From IMG/VR virus record IMGVR_UViG_3300047357_000406, positions 1-21,249 of that record: a stretch of DNA of 21,249 nucleotides; one strand, written 5' to 3'. Under the pieces are notes generated by a model that saw only the letters and a program-made list of their open reading frames with translations, was not told the origin of the DNA and did no database searches. The stretch comes from a virus. This document shows positions 1 to 5,428 of this stretch, one piece after another. Each line of letters opens with the position of its first letter. The stretch's first letter is position 1. A program made the position numbers and the translations under genes.

Positions 1-381
1 AGGGAGAAGATTTCTTTTTCTTCCCCGCAGGAGGCGGTTGAGATACTTGCAAGGGCTAATGTTACAAGCCTACAGTCTAGGTATCCTGATAACTGGAAGA
101 GTTTCTTTACATGGAACCCTGAAGGCGAGGACAACGAGTTTGATGAAAGTATGATCCTACTTTATGTCAATCAATGTCAGTCAAGAACCAAGGGCTACCC
201 CAAGGTAAGCACTAAGGACCTTTACGGCATGATCAAGTGCTATATGTATCAGTCATGCGAGCATGAGGACTGGGTAAAGTCTGATGCCTATTGGTTATCC
301 AAGGCGTTGCTTGATGTTGTTACTAGTGATCTTATTGGTGACTTCGATGTTTGGGAATATAGACCAGAGGAGGTGGCGTAA
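1..381 (+). CDS. Conserved phage protein of unknown function (5' end cut by window edge)
   Basis: The frame is open from base 1, so the start lies outside the window; 126 residues are visible and end in TAA at 379-381. The ATG at 151 is internal, since convincing protein sequence precedes it (a region with RYPDNW, then GEDNEFDE). The C-terminal half has the pattern KCYMYQSCEHEDW, followed by a hydrophobic helix and an acidic end. I recall this YQSCE-plus-tryptophan pattern from a widespread family of uncharacterised phage proteins, often near replication or nucleotide-metabolism genes. No enzymatic motif is seen. Its stop overlaps the next start by one base, so the two genes are probably translationally coupled. 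Confidence is high that it is a gene and low about function. Confidence 0.8.
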   Translation, partial: REKISFSSPQEAVEILARANVTSLQSRYPDNWKSFFTWNPEGEDNEFDESMILLYVNQCQSRTKGYPKVSTKDLYGMIKCYMYQSCEHEDWVKSDAYWLSKALLDVVTSDLIGDFDVWEYRPEEVA

Positions 382-527
382 TGACTTGTTCAGAATGTGG
401 ATCAGGATCAAGGGTTGTTGATGTCCGTAAGATCATTAACGGAGAGATCATCAAAAGACGAAGGGAATGCCTGAGATGTAAGAAAAGGTTTACTACTTAC
501 GAGGAGGAACACAGAAAGAAAAAATAG
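381..527 (+). CDS. NrdR-like zinc-ribbon mini-protein (48 aa)
   Basis: This 48-residue protein starts MTCSECGSGSRVVDVRK and contains RRRRECLRCKKRFTTYEE. That order matches the N-terminal zinc ribbon of NrdR, the repressor of ribonucleotide reductase operons: CxxC at residues 3 and 6, a basic strand, CxxC at 30 and 33, then RFTTYE. Full NrdR is about 150 residues and has an ATP-cone that senses ATP/dATP. Here translation stops right after the ribbon in a Lys-rich tail, so the nucleotide sensor is missing. The ATG overlaps the previous stop by one base (TAATG), and a terminator follows 13 bases after the stop. The zinc-ribbon homology is visible in the motifs. DNA binding, or interference with host NrdR, is inference. 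Confidence 0.85.
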   Translation: MTCSECGSGSRVVDVRKIINGEIIKRRRECLRCKKRFTTYEEEHRKKK

Positions 528-540
528 ATCGAACAAAAAT

Positions 541-567
541 AAAGCGGGGTCCTTACTCCGCTTTTTT
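541..567. terminator. Bidirectional intrinsic terminator
   Basis: Bases 541-550 pair with 555-564 in a 10-bp stem (AAAGCGGGGT with ACTCCGCTTT, one G-T wobble) around a CCTT loop. The stem is followed by T562-567 on the plus strand. On the minus strand the same stem is followed by CTTTATTTTTG, so it can work in both directions. It lies exactly between the convergent ends of the rightward gene ending at 527 and the leftward gene ending at 570. Confidence 0.88.
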
Positions 568-569
568 GT

Positions 570-767
570 TTATAAGAGATCAATAGCCCTTGATGAATCC
601 TCAAAGTTCTTTCCAAGAACAGACCACTCATCGTCACCAGATATTCTATAAATCCATCCAGTCAACTTGTGTCTTTTGCCGTAGGGGTTTGTTGGAATCC
701 ATCGAAGAGAAACTCTCTCGAATCCTTTTTCTTTAAATAGATTAATGAGTTCTTCTTTTTTGCTCAT
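570..767 (-). CDS. Small hypothetical phage protein (65 aa)
   Basis: The start at 767 gives MSKKEELINLFKEKG and then a mixed alpha/beta sequence with RWIPTNPYGKRHKLTGWIYR near the middle. An in-frame ATG at 797 would add ten residues (MKSIGIGILA), but that stretch is covered in another frame by the convincing coding sequence of the upstream small gene, so I prefer 767. Neither start has a strong ribosome-binding site, and coupling through the 26-nt overlap with the upstream gene is likely. It is the last gene of the leftward early operon, just before the terminator. I do not recognise the family. The pattern of basic, Trp and Gly residues could suit a nucleic-acid-binding fold, but no motif is diagnostic. 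Confidence 0.65.
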   Translation of the reverse strand: MSKKEELINLFKEKGFERVSLRWIPTNPYGKRHKLTGWIYRISGDDEWSVLGKNFEDSSRAIDLL

Positions 768-909
768 TGCTAAAATACCAATCCCAATACTCTTCATAGA
801 TTTCTCTAAATTCTTTTAGCGTTGGGATAATTAAATGTGGGGTTTCTTTAAACGAGGCAACATATTTCCTGTAGGCAGTATGTAATTCCTGTTCGCTATA
901 TAAGATCAC
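742..909 (-). CDS. Small hypothetical protein, GTG start (55 aa)
   Basis: Reading from a GTG at 909-907 gives a 55-residue protein with normal coding character: YSEQELHTAYRKYV, then FREIYEEYWDWYFSNEQ, ending KRRTH. The aromatic- and charge-rich helix near residues 33-50 is unlike random reading of AT-rich DNA. No ATG is available in this frame after the upstream stop. An upstream extension of about ten codons (ISFIIIGV) has no good start codon; if used, it would add a hydrophobic segment. The 3' end overlaps the next gene by 26 nt. The family is not recognised. Residue usage is the main evidence that it is real. Confidence 0.6.
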   Translation of the reverse strand: MILYSEQELHTAYRKYVASFKETPHLIIPTLKEFREIYEEYWDWYFSNEQKRRTH

Positions 910-957
910 ACCTATTATGATAAACGAAATTGTAAATTAATTCATCTCAGATAGATT

Positions 958-1293
958 TTAGGGACTCTTTTTCTTTCCGCCCTTGCCTGCCCATAATACT
1001 TTTCTCGCCCAGTGGTTTGCAGAGAACTTATCATCCTTCGTAAGCCCACCAGATTTGTTCTTGATTCCTGCGGATCGTTTAAGATAGCTGTCCCTAGCTT
1101 TACTAGAGTAATTATGACCATAGTCTTTATGACCAAATCTGACGACCTTAATTTCATTACCCTTTTTAGCAAGAACCTCCATCTTGTGTTTGCTTGATCC
1201 ACTGTTTCTTTTTGGTTTGTTAAACCCAGGGTACTTCTTACCCCTGTAAACGACTCCGTTTGAAACTCTTTTAGTATCTTTTACTGTAGCCAT
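958..1293 (-). CDS. Basic small phage protein with Lys-rich C-terminus (111 aa)
   Basis: The protein begins MATVKDTKRVSNGVVYRGKKYPG, has a central section VEVLAKKGN-like followed by KVVRFGHKDYGHNY, then SARDSYLKRSAGI-like basic residues, and ends WAGKGGKKKSP. The order RFG, basic helix, K-rich loop, then HWARKVLW is what I remember from small basic proteins often annotated only as DUFs in marine phages. The exact family was not checked. Its ATG overlaps the preceding stop by one base (TAATG). It is the last of five consecutive overlapping or abutting genes for very basic proteins. Nucleic-acid binding is likely from charge but not shown. Confidence 0.8.
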   Translation of the reverse strand: MATVKDTKRVSNGVVYRGKKYPGFNKPKRNSGSSKHKMEVLAKKGNEIKVVRFGHKDYGHNYSSKARDSYLKRSAGIKNKSGGLTKDDKFSANHWARKVLWAGKGGKKKSP

Positions 1294-1535
1294 TATCTTT
1301 TCCTACCCTTATGCAATCCGTGTTTGGCATGTTGTTTACCTTTTGCGGTTGCTTTTCTCTTAACTGTGTTAGCCTTGGACAATTTCTTTCTGCCTTTTGC
1401 TGTAGACTTTAACTTAGCAATAGTCTTGGCTGGAGCATAAACTTCTCCAGTCTTGCTAGATTTTTTACCACTAGCAGTTCTCCATTTTTCTTTTGTCCAT
1501 TTTATTAAAGACTTTTGTGTTTTCTTTAAAGGCAT
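1293..1535 (-). CDS. Very basic small phage protein, DUF5872-like (80 aa)
   Basis: The N-terminal 35 residues contain KWTKEKWRTASGKKSSKTGE, a pattern I associate with DUF5872-type small phage and viral proteins. The rest is a Lys/Ala/Gly-rich tail resembling histone H1 tails. Of 80 residues, 23 are Lys and 5 are Arg, against two acidic residues. No hydrophobic core is evident after residue 45, so the tail is probably disordered until bound to nucleic acid. It starts 3 nt after the stop of the upstream 43-residue gene, and its own stop overlaps the next ATG. A DNA-compaction or packaged-protein role is inference from charge alone. Confidence 0.78.
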   Translation of the reverse strand: MPLKKTQKSLIKWTKEKWRTASGKKSSKTGEVYAPAKTIAKLKSTAKGRKKLSKANTVKRKATAKGKQHAKHGLHKGRKR

Positions 1536-1538
1536 AAC

Positions 1539-1670
1539 TTATTTCTTTTTAGCGTTAGCCCTTCGTCTTACCCTTGAAACTCTTTTCTTGGGCTTAGGTT
1601 TTTTCATTAAGTGTTGTTCTTGTCTGTTAAGAGTCCACTCAATAAACCTGTCAAATAATTTACCAATCAT
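1539..1670 (-). CDS. Basic micro-protein with amphipathic N-terminal helix (43 aa)
   Basis: Read from an ATG at 1670, this 43-residue protein has two parts: MIGKLFDRFIEWTLNRQEQH, an amphipathic helix, and a C-terminal tail with KKPKPKKRVSRVRRRA and a final KKK. It has 16 Lys/Arg and three acidic residues. The start forms an ATGA overlap with the upstream gene's stop, typical of reinitiation, and the downstream gene begins 3 nt after its TAA. The seamless fit between two overlapping neighbours supports it being real. No family is recognised. The helix-plus-basic-tail design could suit membrane-surface or nucleic-acid binding. Confidence 0.72.
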   Translation of the reverse strand: MIGKLFDRFIEWTLNRQEQHLMKKPKPKKRVSRVRRRANAKKK

Positions 1671-1852
1671 TTTTTATATCCTCCGCCCTTTGCTTTATAC
1701 ATTCTAGCCAGCATTTGGGCTTTTCTTGCTGACCACTGACCAGCCCTGCCACCTTTTGATCCTCTCTTTATTTGATTAAAAAGATTTTTACGCATGGTTG
1801 GTTTCGTATAGTTACCCGCAGAGTTTACTGTGGATTTCTTTTTAGAAGCCAT
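1667..1852 (-). CDS. Conserved basic phage protein, NYTKP/GQWSARKAQ type (61 aa)
   Basis: Sixty-one residues with no acidic residue at all and 17 Lys/Arg. The sequence carries AGNYTKPTMRKNLF near residues 12-25 and GGRAGQWSARKAQMLARMY near 34-52. I recognise this pattern from small proteins of unknown function found in very many tailed phages. The ATG overlaps the upstream stop by one base, and the stop overlaps the next start (ATGA). The two conserved blocks suggest a folded helical core with basic ends, unlike its Lys-tail neighbours. The function is unknown to me. Confidence 0.85.
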   Translation of the reverse strand: MASKKKSTVNSAGNYTKPTMRKNLFNQIKRGSKGGRAGQWSARKAQMLARMYKAKGGGYKK

Positions 1853-1968
1853 TACGCTTTTTTCTTAGTCTTCTTTTTACCTTTTAACATGCTTTTGATT
1901 TTAGACATTCCCTTTGCTTTTGGTGGTCTTCCTCTTGTTCTTCCGTATGTTCCTTTTCCTTGTGGCAT
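1852..1968 (-). CDS. AT-hook-like micro-protein MPQGKGTYGR... (38 aa)
   Basis: This 38-residue protein starts MPQGKGTYGRTRGRPPKAKG and continues as a Lys-rich tail (15 Lys/Arg, no acidic residue). The MPQGKGTYG start is a recurring phage micro-protein signature in my memory. The RGRPPKAKG segment (residues 12-20) has the Arg-Gly-Arg-Pro core of AT-hooks, which bind the minor groove of AT-rich DNA. It has a strong ribosome-binding site (AAGGAAATAATT before ATG), the best in this small-protein chain, which suggests it is the entry point for ribosomes translating the overlapping genes downstream. AT-hook identity is a motif match only. Confidence 0.8.
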   Translation of the reverse strand: MPQGKGTYGRTRGRPPKAKGMSKIKSMLKGKKKTKKKA

Positions 1969-1970
1969 AA

Positions 1971-2264
1971 TTATTTCCTTTTAAATTTTCTAACTACTCT
2001 ACTATAGACCATTCCCTTCATACTCTTAAGTGATCTGGTATGATCTGGTAATTCTTCCCATGCTTTCTTTCTTTTTTCCCGAGTCGAAAGCCTTGCAATG
2101 GTATTGCAGACTCCCATCTGCATACATAAAAGATACAACAAATCGTAAAACTTTTCATCTACATCTTCTAAGTATTTTATTCTATCCGCCTGTGATGGCA
2201 TGTTGGCGATCTTATGTGCATAACTCAGCAAATCTATATCTCCAAACTCTGTGAGGTGTTTCAC
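1971..2264 (-). CDS. Hypothetical protein, GTG start (97 aa)
   Basis: The start codon is GTG (CAC at 2262-2264 on the plus strand), overlapping the previous stop as GTGA with AAGAA just upstream. The protein is predicted to be mostly helical: a charged segment ADRIKYLEDVDEKFYDLLYLL near residues 26-46, then a mid-region with Cys, and a strongly basic C-terminal end (MKGMVYSRVVRKFKRK). The Shine-Dalgarno site of the next gene lies inside its last codons. I do not recognise the family. Its position between a DUF3310-like gene and the basic mini-proteins says only that it belongs to the early operon. Confidence 0.75.
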   Translation of the reverse strand: MKHLTEFGDIDLLSYAHKIANMPSQADRIKYLEDVDEKFYDLLYLLCMQMGVCNTIARLSTREKRKKAWEELPDHTRSLKSMKGMVYSRVVRKFKRK

Positions 2265-2554
2265 TTCTTGTTTTGCATGTCATGGTTATACAATGCAAAG
2301 AACCCATAATGAATTACTTTAAGTATGTCAGCCCTGTTCTTGCCTTCTTTTTTGCCATAGCGTTGTGCATATTTCATTACATTACCCATGCAGAATCCCT
2401 CTCCATGACCACTGTCCATAATAAATTCTGTAGCCTGAAACTTATTTAAGGAATAGTGTTGCTCATATGTTTTATCTACATACTTTGCAAACTCATTAAT
2501 TAGTTCGCCTTCGTTATACTTATAGTTTATTTTTTCTTTTTTTCTTTTTGGCAT
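2261..2554 (-). CDS. DUF3310-like phage protein (97 aa)
   Basis: The C-terminal half reads GFCMGNVMKYAQRYGKK (residues 53-69), then RADILKVIHYGFFALYNHD. This matches the layout of DUF3310 proteins, where an F-x-G/L-GN-x-x-KY-x-x-R-x-GKK motif is followed by a D-L-x-KA-x-x-Y helix. I recall T7 gp1.7, a nucleotide kinase, being linked to this family, but that does not prove the same activity here. The N-terminal 10 residues are basic. It overlaps the upstream 47-residue gene by 28 nt and the next gene by GTGA. A role in nucleotide metabolism is a possibility, not a conclusion. Confidence 0.75.
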   Translation of the reverse strand: MPKRKKEKINYKYNEGELINEFAKYVDKTYEQHYSLNKFQATEFIMDSGHGEGFCMGNVMKYAQRYGKKEGKNRADILKVIHYGFFALYNHDMQNKK

Positions 2555-2670
2555 TTATCTTCCTTATTTTTTTTATTAAAAATCTTATCCCAGTTTTCTG
2601 AATATAGTTTCTCGTTAGATTTTCTTCTTACAGAACCCTTGCCTCCTATCCATTCACCTTTATTGCTCAT
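2527..2670 (-). CDS. Small basic phage protein, WDKIF type (47 aa)
   Basis: Starting at the ATG at 2670, the protein reads MSNKGEWIGGKGSVRRKSNE, then a segment with YSENWDKIFNKK, and ends in a Lys run. The pairing of RRK(S/C)NEK with ENWDKIF is one I remember from small uncharacterised phage proteins, which supports the call despite its length. It overlaps the end of the HNH gene by 11 nt and runs 28 nt into the next gene in another frame. In that overlap the sequence is mostly Lys codons, so the exact C-terminus is of little structural weight. No function is known to me. Confidence 0.7.
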   Translation of the reverse strand: MSNKGEWIGGKGSVRRKSNEKLYSENWDKIFNKKNKEDKCQKEKKKK

Positions 2671-2965
2671 TATTTATTAACTCCTTAAGCTTTATTAAAA
2701 GATCAGTTTGCTTTCCATATCTTTTTTCAAACTCTCGTTTAAAGGGATGTCGTGAAACATAAAGATCATTGTTGATTCCTTCTCTGTGGTGCCTGTAGCA
2801 CAACCCAAGCGTCATGAGATGTGCCTGTGGTTTTGTTTTTCCGTCTATGTGGTGGACCTCTGCTGGTGAGTAGCAGTCATAGAAAAGATGGCAGACAATA
2901 CATCCAAAGTTAGATATAGAGTCCATCCAATCCCGCTCTTCTTTATTTGGCGATCTGCCCTGCAT
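2660..2965 (-). CDS. HNH nuclease of the Ref / RecA-dependent type (101 aa)
   Basis: This compact HNH-type protein has CxxC at residues 22 and 25, VHHIDG at 37-42, then HLMTLGLCYRHHREG (49-63) and SRHPFKREFEKRYG (71-84). The Cys/His order and the SRHPF segment match the C-terminal nuclease domain of phage P1 Ref (RecA-dependent nuclease family) and many small phage HNH proteins. The HH at 38-39 would supply the general base, and C22, C25, C56 and nearby His residues probably bind a structural zinc. It lies in the replication operon, where such nucleases could process recombination intermediates. Whether it needs RecA cannot be read from sequence. Confidence 0.87.
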   Translation of the reverse strand: MQGRSPNKEERDWMDSISNFGCIVCHLFYDCYSPAEVHHIDGKTKPQAHLMTLGLCYRHHREGINNDLYVSRHPFKREFEKRYGKQTDLLIKLKELINNEQ

Positions 2966-3101
2966 ACTTCTTTAATAACATTTTATTATTGTTCTTAATA
3001 TATTCTTCAAAGGATATTTCTTTTTCACTATGCTTTCTTCTCTCAGATTTACACTCCTCATGCATCATTCTACAAAAGCTTTTAAAGTTATCATGCTCCA
3101 T
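2943..3101 (-). CDS. Small charged hypothetical protein (52 aa)
   Basis: From the ATG at 3101 this gives 52 residues: MEHDNFKSFCRMMHEECKSE, then RRKHSEKEISFEEYIKNNN and a basic end. The composition (two Cys, charged helix, SFEEYIKNN) resembles small phage proteins that I remember with an SFEEYxxK pattern. The site AGAGAGGAACAGAT before the ATG gives a good ribosome-binding site (GAGAGG). It overlaps the upstream gene by 11 nt and the HNH start by 23 nt. It is probably a single helical hairpin. No function can be assigned. Confidence 0.68.
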   Translation of the reverse strand: MEHDNFKSFCRMMHEECKSERRKHSEKEISFEEYIKNNNKMLLKKYAGQIAK

Positions 3102-3426
3102 ATCTGTTCCTCTCTACTCTTAGGTTTGCCATTTTTGTTCTCCATTCTTCAAACTGCATATCTACTGCTAGTTTTTCTGTTTGTAGAGCATCTAGAGATG
3201 CCTTAGCCACTGCAACCTTCATTGATGCCTGTGCATATTCGTCAGTTGCTTCTGCTTTAGATTTTTGTGAGTTGTAACTTCTTTCACCATCTTCCTTGGC
3301 AATACATAGCTCTCTCCAAAAGACTCTTTTAAGACCAACATCTGCCTTCAGTACATTTACCCTAGCCTCTGATATTTTTGGTATTATGTCTCTTAACTGT
3401 TGATGAAAATTCTCAGATGATTCCAT
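3091..3426 (-). CDS. Helical (coiled-coil-like) phage protein (111 aa)
   Basis: The ATG at 3426 (protein starting MESSENFHQQLRD) is preceded by GGAGAAGAGAAG and is preferred over a TTG eight codons upstream. Nearly the whole chain is predicted helix: Ala/Lys/Glu-rich from about residue 15 to 100, including VAVAKASLDALQTEKLAVD and ending in EEWRTKMANLRVERNRYGA. It overlaps the end of the DnaB gene by 14 nt. Small helical proteins next to phage replication genes are common and mostly uncharacterised. A helicase loader or replication accessory role is conceivable from position, but no AAA+ motif is present, so it is not a DnaC-type ATPase. Confidence 0.72.
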   Translation of the reverse strand: MESSENFHQQLRDIIPKISEARVNVLKADVGLKRVFWRELCIAKEDGERSYNSQKSKAEATDEYAQASMKVAVAKASLDALQTEKLAVDMQFEEWRTKMANLRVERNRYGA

Positions 3427-4717
3427 ATTCTTCTCTTCTCCCGAATGCAATGTCCTCTGGGTCTACGAATTTAGACATAGCCCCATCGAAACTTAATTCA
3501 AATGTTCCCGTTTCTCCCATTCTATTTTTCTTAATTATTATTTCAGAGTTCCCCGTTTCCAGAGCATCGTAATAATCTTCTCTGTATAACATTATAACCA
3601 TATCTGCATCTTGTTCTATAGAACCAGAGTCACGCAGATCGGAAAGCACTGGTCTTTTGTCTGGTCTTGATTCCACTCCTCTGTTTAGCTGTGATAAAGA
3701 TATTACTGGGCACCCTATTTCTTTTGCCAGACCCTTTAAAAGGTTTGATATGTAGGTCATTGATGCTGTCCTGTTGTCAGATGTACTGGGTGCTTTGCTG
3801 GAAGTCATAAGTAGCTGTAGGTAATCCACAACTATTAGATCAATGTCTTTAACAGCCTGAATTGCCTTTGTTTTATTGACCAAAGTTTCAATTGTTATTG
3901 GAGACTTGTCATAAATATATAAGTCACACTTAGACAATCTTTCTTTTGATCTCTCAAAGTTTTTCCAATCAGAGCTTGTTAACTCACCACTCAACATTTT
4001 GTCTGTTGATATTCCAGACTCTGAGCTTATGATCTTTTTGATCAACTGTTCGTTTGTCATTTCCAAACTAAAGATCAAAACATTCTTACCGTTATATATA
4101 TTGTTTGATGCAATATTTAGAGCCCATGTAGTCTTTCCCATTCCTGGTCTTCCAGCAACAATAACTAGATCACCAGGTTTGAAGCCTCTAATCTTTGAGT
4201 CTATGCCTTTAAACCCTGTCTTTACAATGTTCTGTGATTCAGTCCCAGCATTCATTAGTTCCGCATGCACCGTCTCAAGAATATCTCTTGCCTCTCTTGG
4301 TGCACCAGAGTTCTTGGTTATTTTATTTTCAATAAGTAATTGATTAACCCTGTCTACTTTTTCATCTATACTGGTTTTCTCTTCAACAATTACTGGTATT
4401 TCTCTTGCAAGCTTCAGTAGTTTGTTGTTTGCTGTTTTTGAATGCATAAGCTTAAGCCAACTGCTAAAGCCAGCAGGACTAACGCAGTGTGCTGTTGCCT
4501 CTTGAACTTCTTTAAATGCAAAATCGTCTTTGAGGTTGCTTCGTATTGTTACTATGTCGTTTGCATTCTTGTCCAGCATGATCTCATATGCTTGCCTGTA
4601 AGAAAAAAATTCAAAGTCCTCTGGCAATAATCCCTTCTCCTGTGCCTCCTGAAACTTGCCGTAGTCCAATACCATGGACCCAATTGTGTTTGCCTCTAAC
4701 TCATAAATATTATCCAT
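3413..4717 (-). CDS. dnaB: Replicative DNA helicase, DnaB family (434 aa)
   Basis: A full-length RecA-fold hexameric helicase that unwinds the phage replication fork 5' to 3'. Residues 1-100 are the DnaB N-terminal helical domain (YELEANTIGSMVLDYG). The ATPase domain has Walker A GRPGMGKT at 189-196, SLEM at 217-220, Walker B LIVVDYLQLL at 294-303, the DnaB-type SLSQLNRGVESR at 340-351, LSDLRDSGSIEQDAD at 358-372, and KKNRMGETG at 396-404, whose Arg is the expected arginine finger. The length, 434, is close to bacterial DnaB. The start overlaps the end of the O-like initiator by 8 nt, with GAGAGG just upstream, so initiator and helicase are made together. No fused primase domain is present; primase would come from the host or from elsewhere in the genome. 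Confidence 0.98.
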   Translation of the reverse strand: MDNIYELEANTIGSMVLDYGKFQEAQEKGLLPEDFEFFSYRQAYEIMLDKNANDIVTIRSNLKDDFAFKEVQEATAHCVSPAGFSSWLKLMHSKTANNKLLKLAREIPVIVEEKTSIDEKVDRVNQLLIENKITKNSGAPREARDILETVHAELMNAGTESQNIVKTGFKGIDSKIRGFKPGDLVIVAGRPGMGKTTWALNIASNNIYNGKNVLIFSLEMTNEQLIKKIISSESGISTDKMLSGELTSSDWKNFERSKERLSKCDLYIYDKSPITIETLVNKTKAIQAVKDIDLIVVDYLQLLMTSSKAPSTSDNRTASMTYISNLLKGLAKEIGCPVISLSQLNRGVESRPDKRPVLSDLRDSGSIEQDADMVIMLYREDYYDALETGNSEIIIKKNRMGETGTFELSFDGAMSKFVDPEDIAFGRREEYGII

Positions 4718-5342
4718 ATCGCCTCTCTATAATTGATTCAAATTGATTTACACTTAACATCGTTACTAGTTGTGGTTTCTTACTCCAGTAAGATCTAATC
4801 CACTTCTTATGACCCTCTGAGTTTGCCACTTCAAAATATTTATACCAGAACTCCTCTAGCGTTAGATCAATGACAATACCAGTCTTTGGTGAGATGATTC
4901 CTTTTCTCCCCAGCTCACGCAGTTCCTTCCATCTTGGTTCTGCCTTAAATGCATTTGCACTATGCACATAAAATACCTTGTCGCATTGCTCTTTAAAAAT
5001 TTCATTAATTCTATTCAACTCAAGTATATATTTCTTTTTAGTATTACCTTTAGTATTGTAGTCACCTCCCGCCCGTGGGTAGTCACCTCCCGCCCATACA
5101 TTTAATTTGTAAAGATTGCTTGTATTGTTTCTCTTTTCCCAGTCCACATAACCAATATCTTTAAGTGCTTTTAAGTTGCTTTTGATTGCGGTCAAGGACA
5201 AATTTGTTAGCTCCGTAAGTTTTTTATGTGATGGGTATGATTGACCAAACTCGTCTGAGTAATTGGCTAAAACTATTAATATAAGTTTCTGGGTGGGCTT
5301 TACCTCCACCTTCAAGACTTTAGTGATGTATTCTAATGACAT
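4710..5342 (-). CDS. Winged-helix replication initiator, lambda O-like (210 aa)
   Basis: Residues 15-80 form a winged helix-turn-helix: KPTQKLILIVLANYSDEFGQ, then YPSHKKLTELTNLSLTAIKSNLKALKDIGY with a wing around 66-80. This is the layout of the HTH_36 type found in phage replication proteins. A low-complexity linker (84-97, AGGDYPR AGGDYNT) leads to a C-terminal domain with WKELRELGRKG and EFWYKYFEVANSEGHKKWIRSYW. It is the first gene of the leftward operon and directly precedes dnaB, as O precedes P in lambda-like phages. By analogy it would bind an origin and recruit DnaB. The start has AAGGGAAAAT before the ATG. A DnaD-like role is an alternative; the N-terminal domain call is secure, the initiator role is inferred from context. 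Confidence 0.85.
   Translation of the reverse strand: MSLEYITKVLKVEVKPTQKLILIVLANYSDEFGQSYPSHKKLTELTNLSLTAIKSNLKALKDIGYVDWEKRNNTSNLYKLNVWAGGDYPRAGGDYNTKGNTKKKYILELNRINEIFKEQCDKVFYVHSANAFKAEPRWKELRELGRKGIISPKTGIVIDLTLEEFWYKYFEVANSEGHKKWIRSYWSKKPQLVTMLSVNQFESIIERRYG
5058..5095. repeat. Two 17-bp direct repeats, 21-bp spacing, inside the initiator gene (candidate iterons)
   Basis: GTAGTCACCTCCCGCCC occurs exactly at 5058-5074 and again at 5079-5095. The 21-bp period keeps the reading frame and encodes the repeat AGGDYxx. The repeats are GC-rich (11 of 17) inside a very AT-rich gene, and the next 50 bases (about 5005-5056) are almost all A/T. In lambda, the O protein binds iterons inside its own gene beside an AT-rich unwinding region, so this arrangement suggests a replication origin. 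With only two copies it could also be a simple tandem duplication. Confidence 0.6.
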
Positions 5343-5362
5343 ATTTTCCCTTGTAAGATCTT

Positions 5363-5392
5363 ATTAAAACACAAGAATATAATTATTGTAAA
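5363..5392 (-). promoter_or_regulatory. Leftward sigma70-type promoter for the replication operon
   Basis: On the minus strand TTTACA (5392-5387) and TTTAAT (5368-5363) are separated by 18 bases, each matching five of six consensus positions. Transcription would start near 5356, leaving a leader of about 14 nt before the initiator ATG at 5342. The -35 box lies only 3 bp from the -35 box of the opposite promoter. Confidence 0.6.
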
Positions 5393-5428
5393 TACTTGAT
5401 TTAATATATTATAAAGAATACAATTATT
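5373..5428. repeat. 15-bp direct repeat pair in the divergent control region (candidate operators)
   Basis: AAGAATATAATTATT at 5373-5387 and AAGAATACAATTATT at 5414-5428 differ at one base and are offset by 41 bp, about four helical turns. The first lies in the spacer of the leftward promoter and the second covers the -10 box of the rightward promoter. A regulator bound to both could control both operons. In such AT-rich DNA partial similarity can arise by chance, but 14 of 15 identities at these two positions is notable. Confidence 0.5.
5396..5424 (+). promoter_or_regulatory. Rightward sigma70-type promoter for the recombination operon
   Basis: TTGATT (5396-5401) and TACAAT (5419-5424) are separated by 17 bases. 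Transcription would start near 5431, just at the AAGGAG ribosome-binding site, giving a leader of about 14 nt before the ATG at 5445. A second perfect TATAAT at 5378-5383 lacks a well-placed -35 box. Confidence 0.62.

Noticed and set aside
768-797. Upstream ATG at 797 for the gene ending at 570
   Set aside because: The extra ten residues coincide with strong coding sequence of the upstream 55-residue gene, and no better ribosome-binding site supports it.
942-1202. Alternative open frames over the small basic genes on both strands
   Set aside because: The frames of the basic-protein genes have matching overlaps and recognisable motifs. The alternatives are products of low-complexity Lys-rich coding.
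3427-3450. TTG start eight codons upstream for the helical protein after dnaB
   Set aside because: The ATG at 3426 has a purine-rich GGAGAAGAGAAG just before it; the TTG has no such site.
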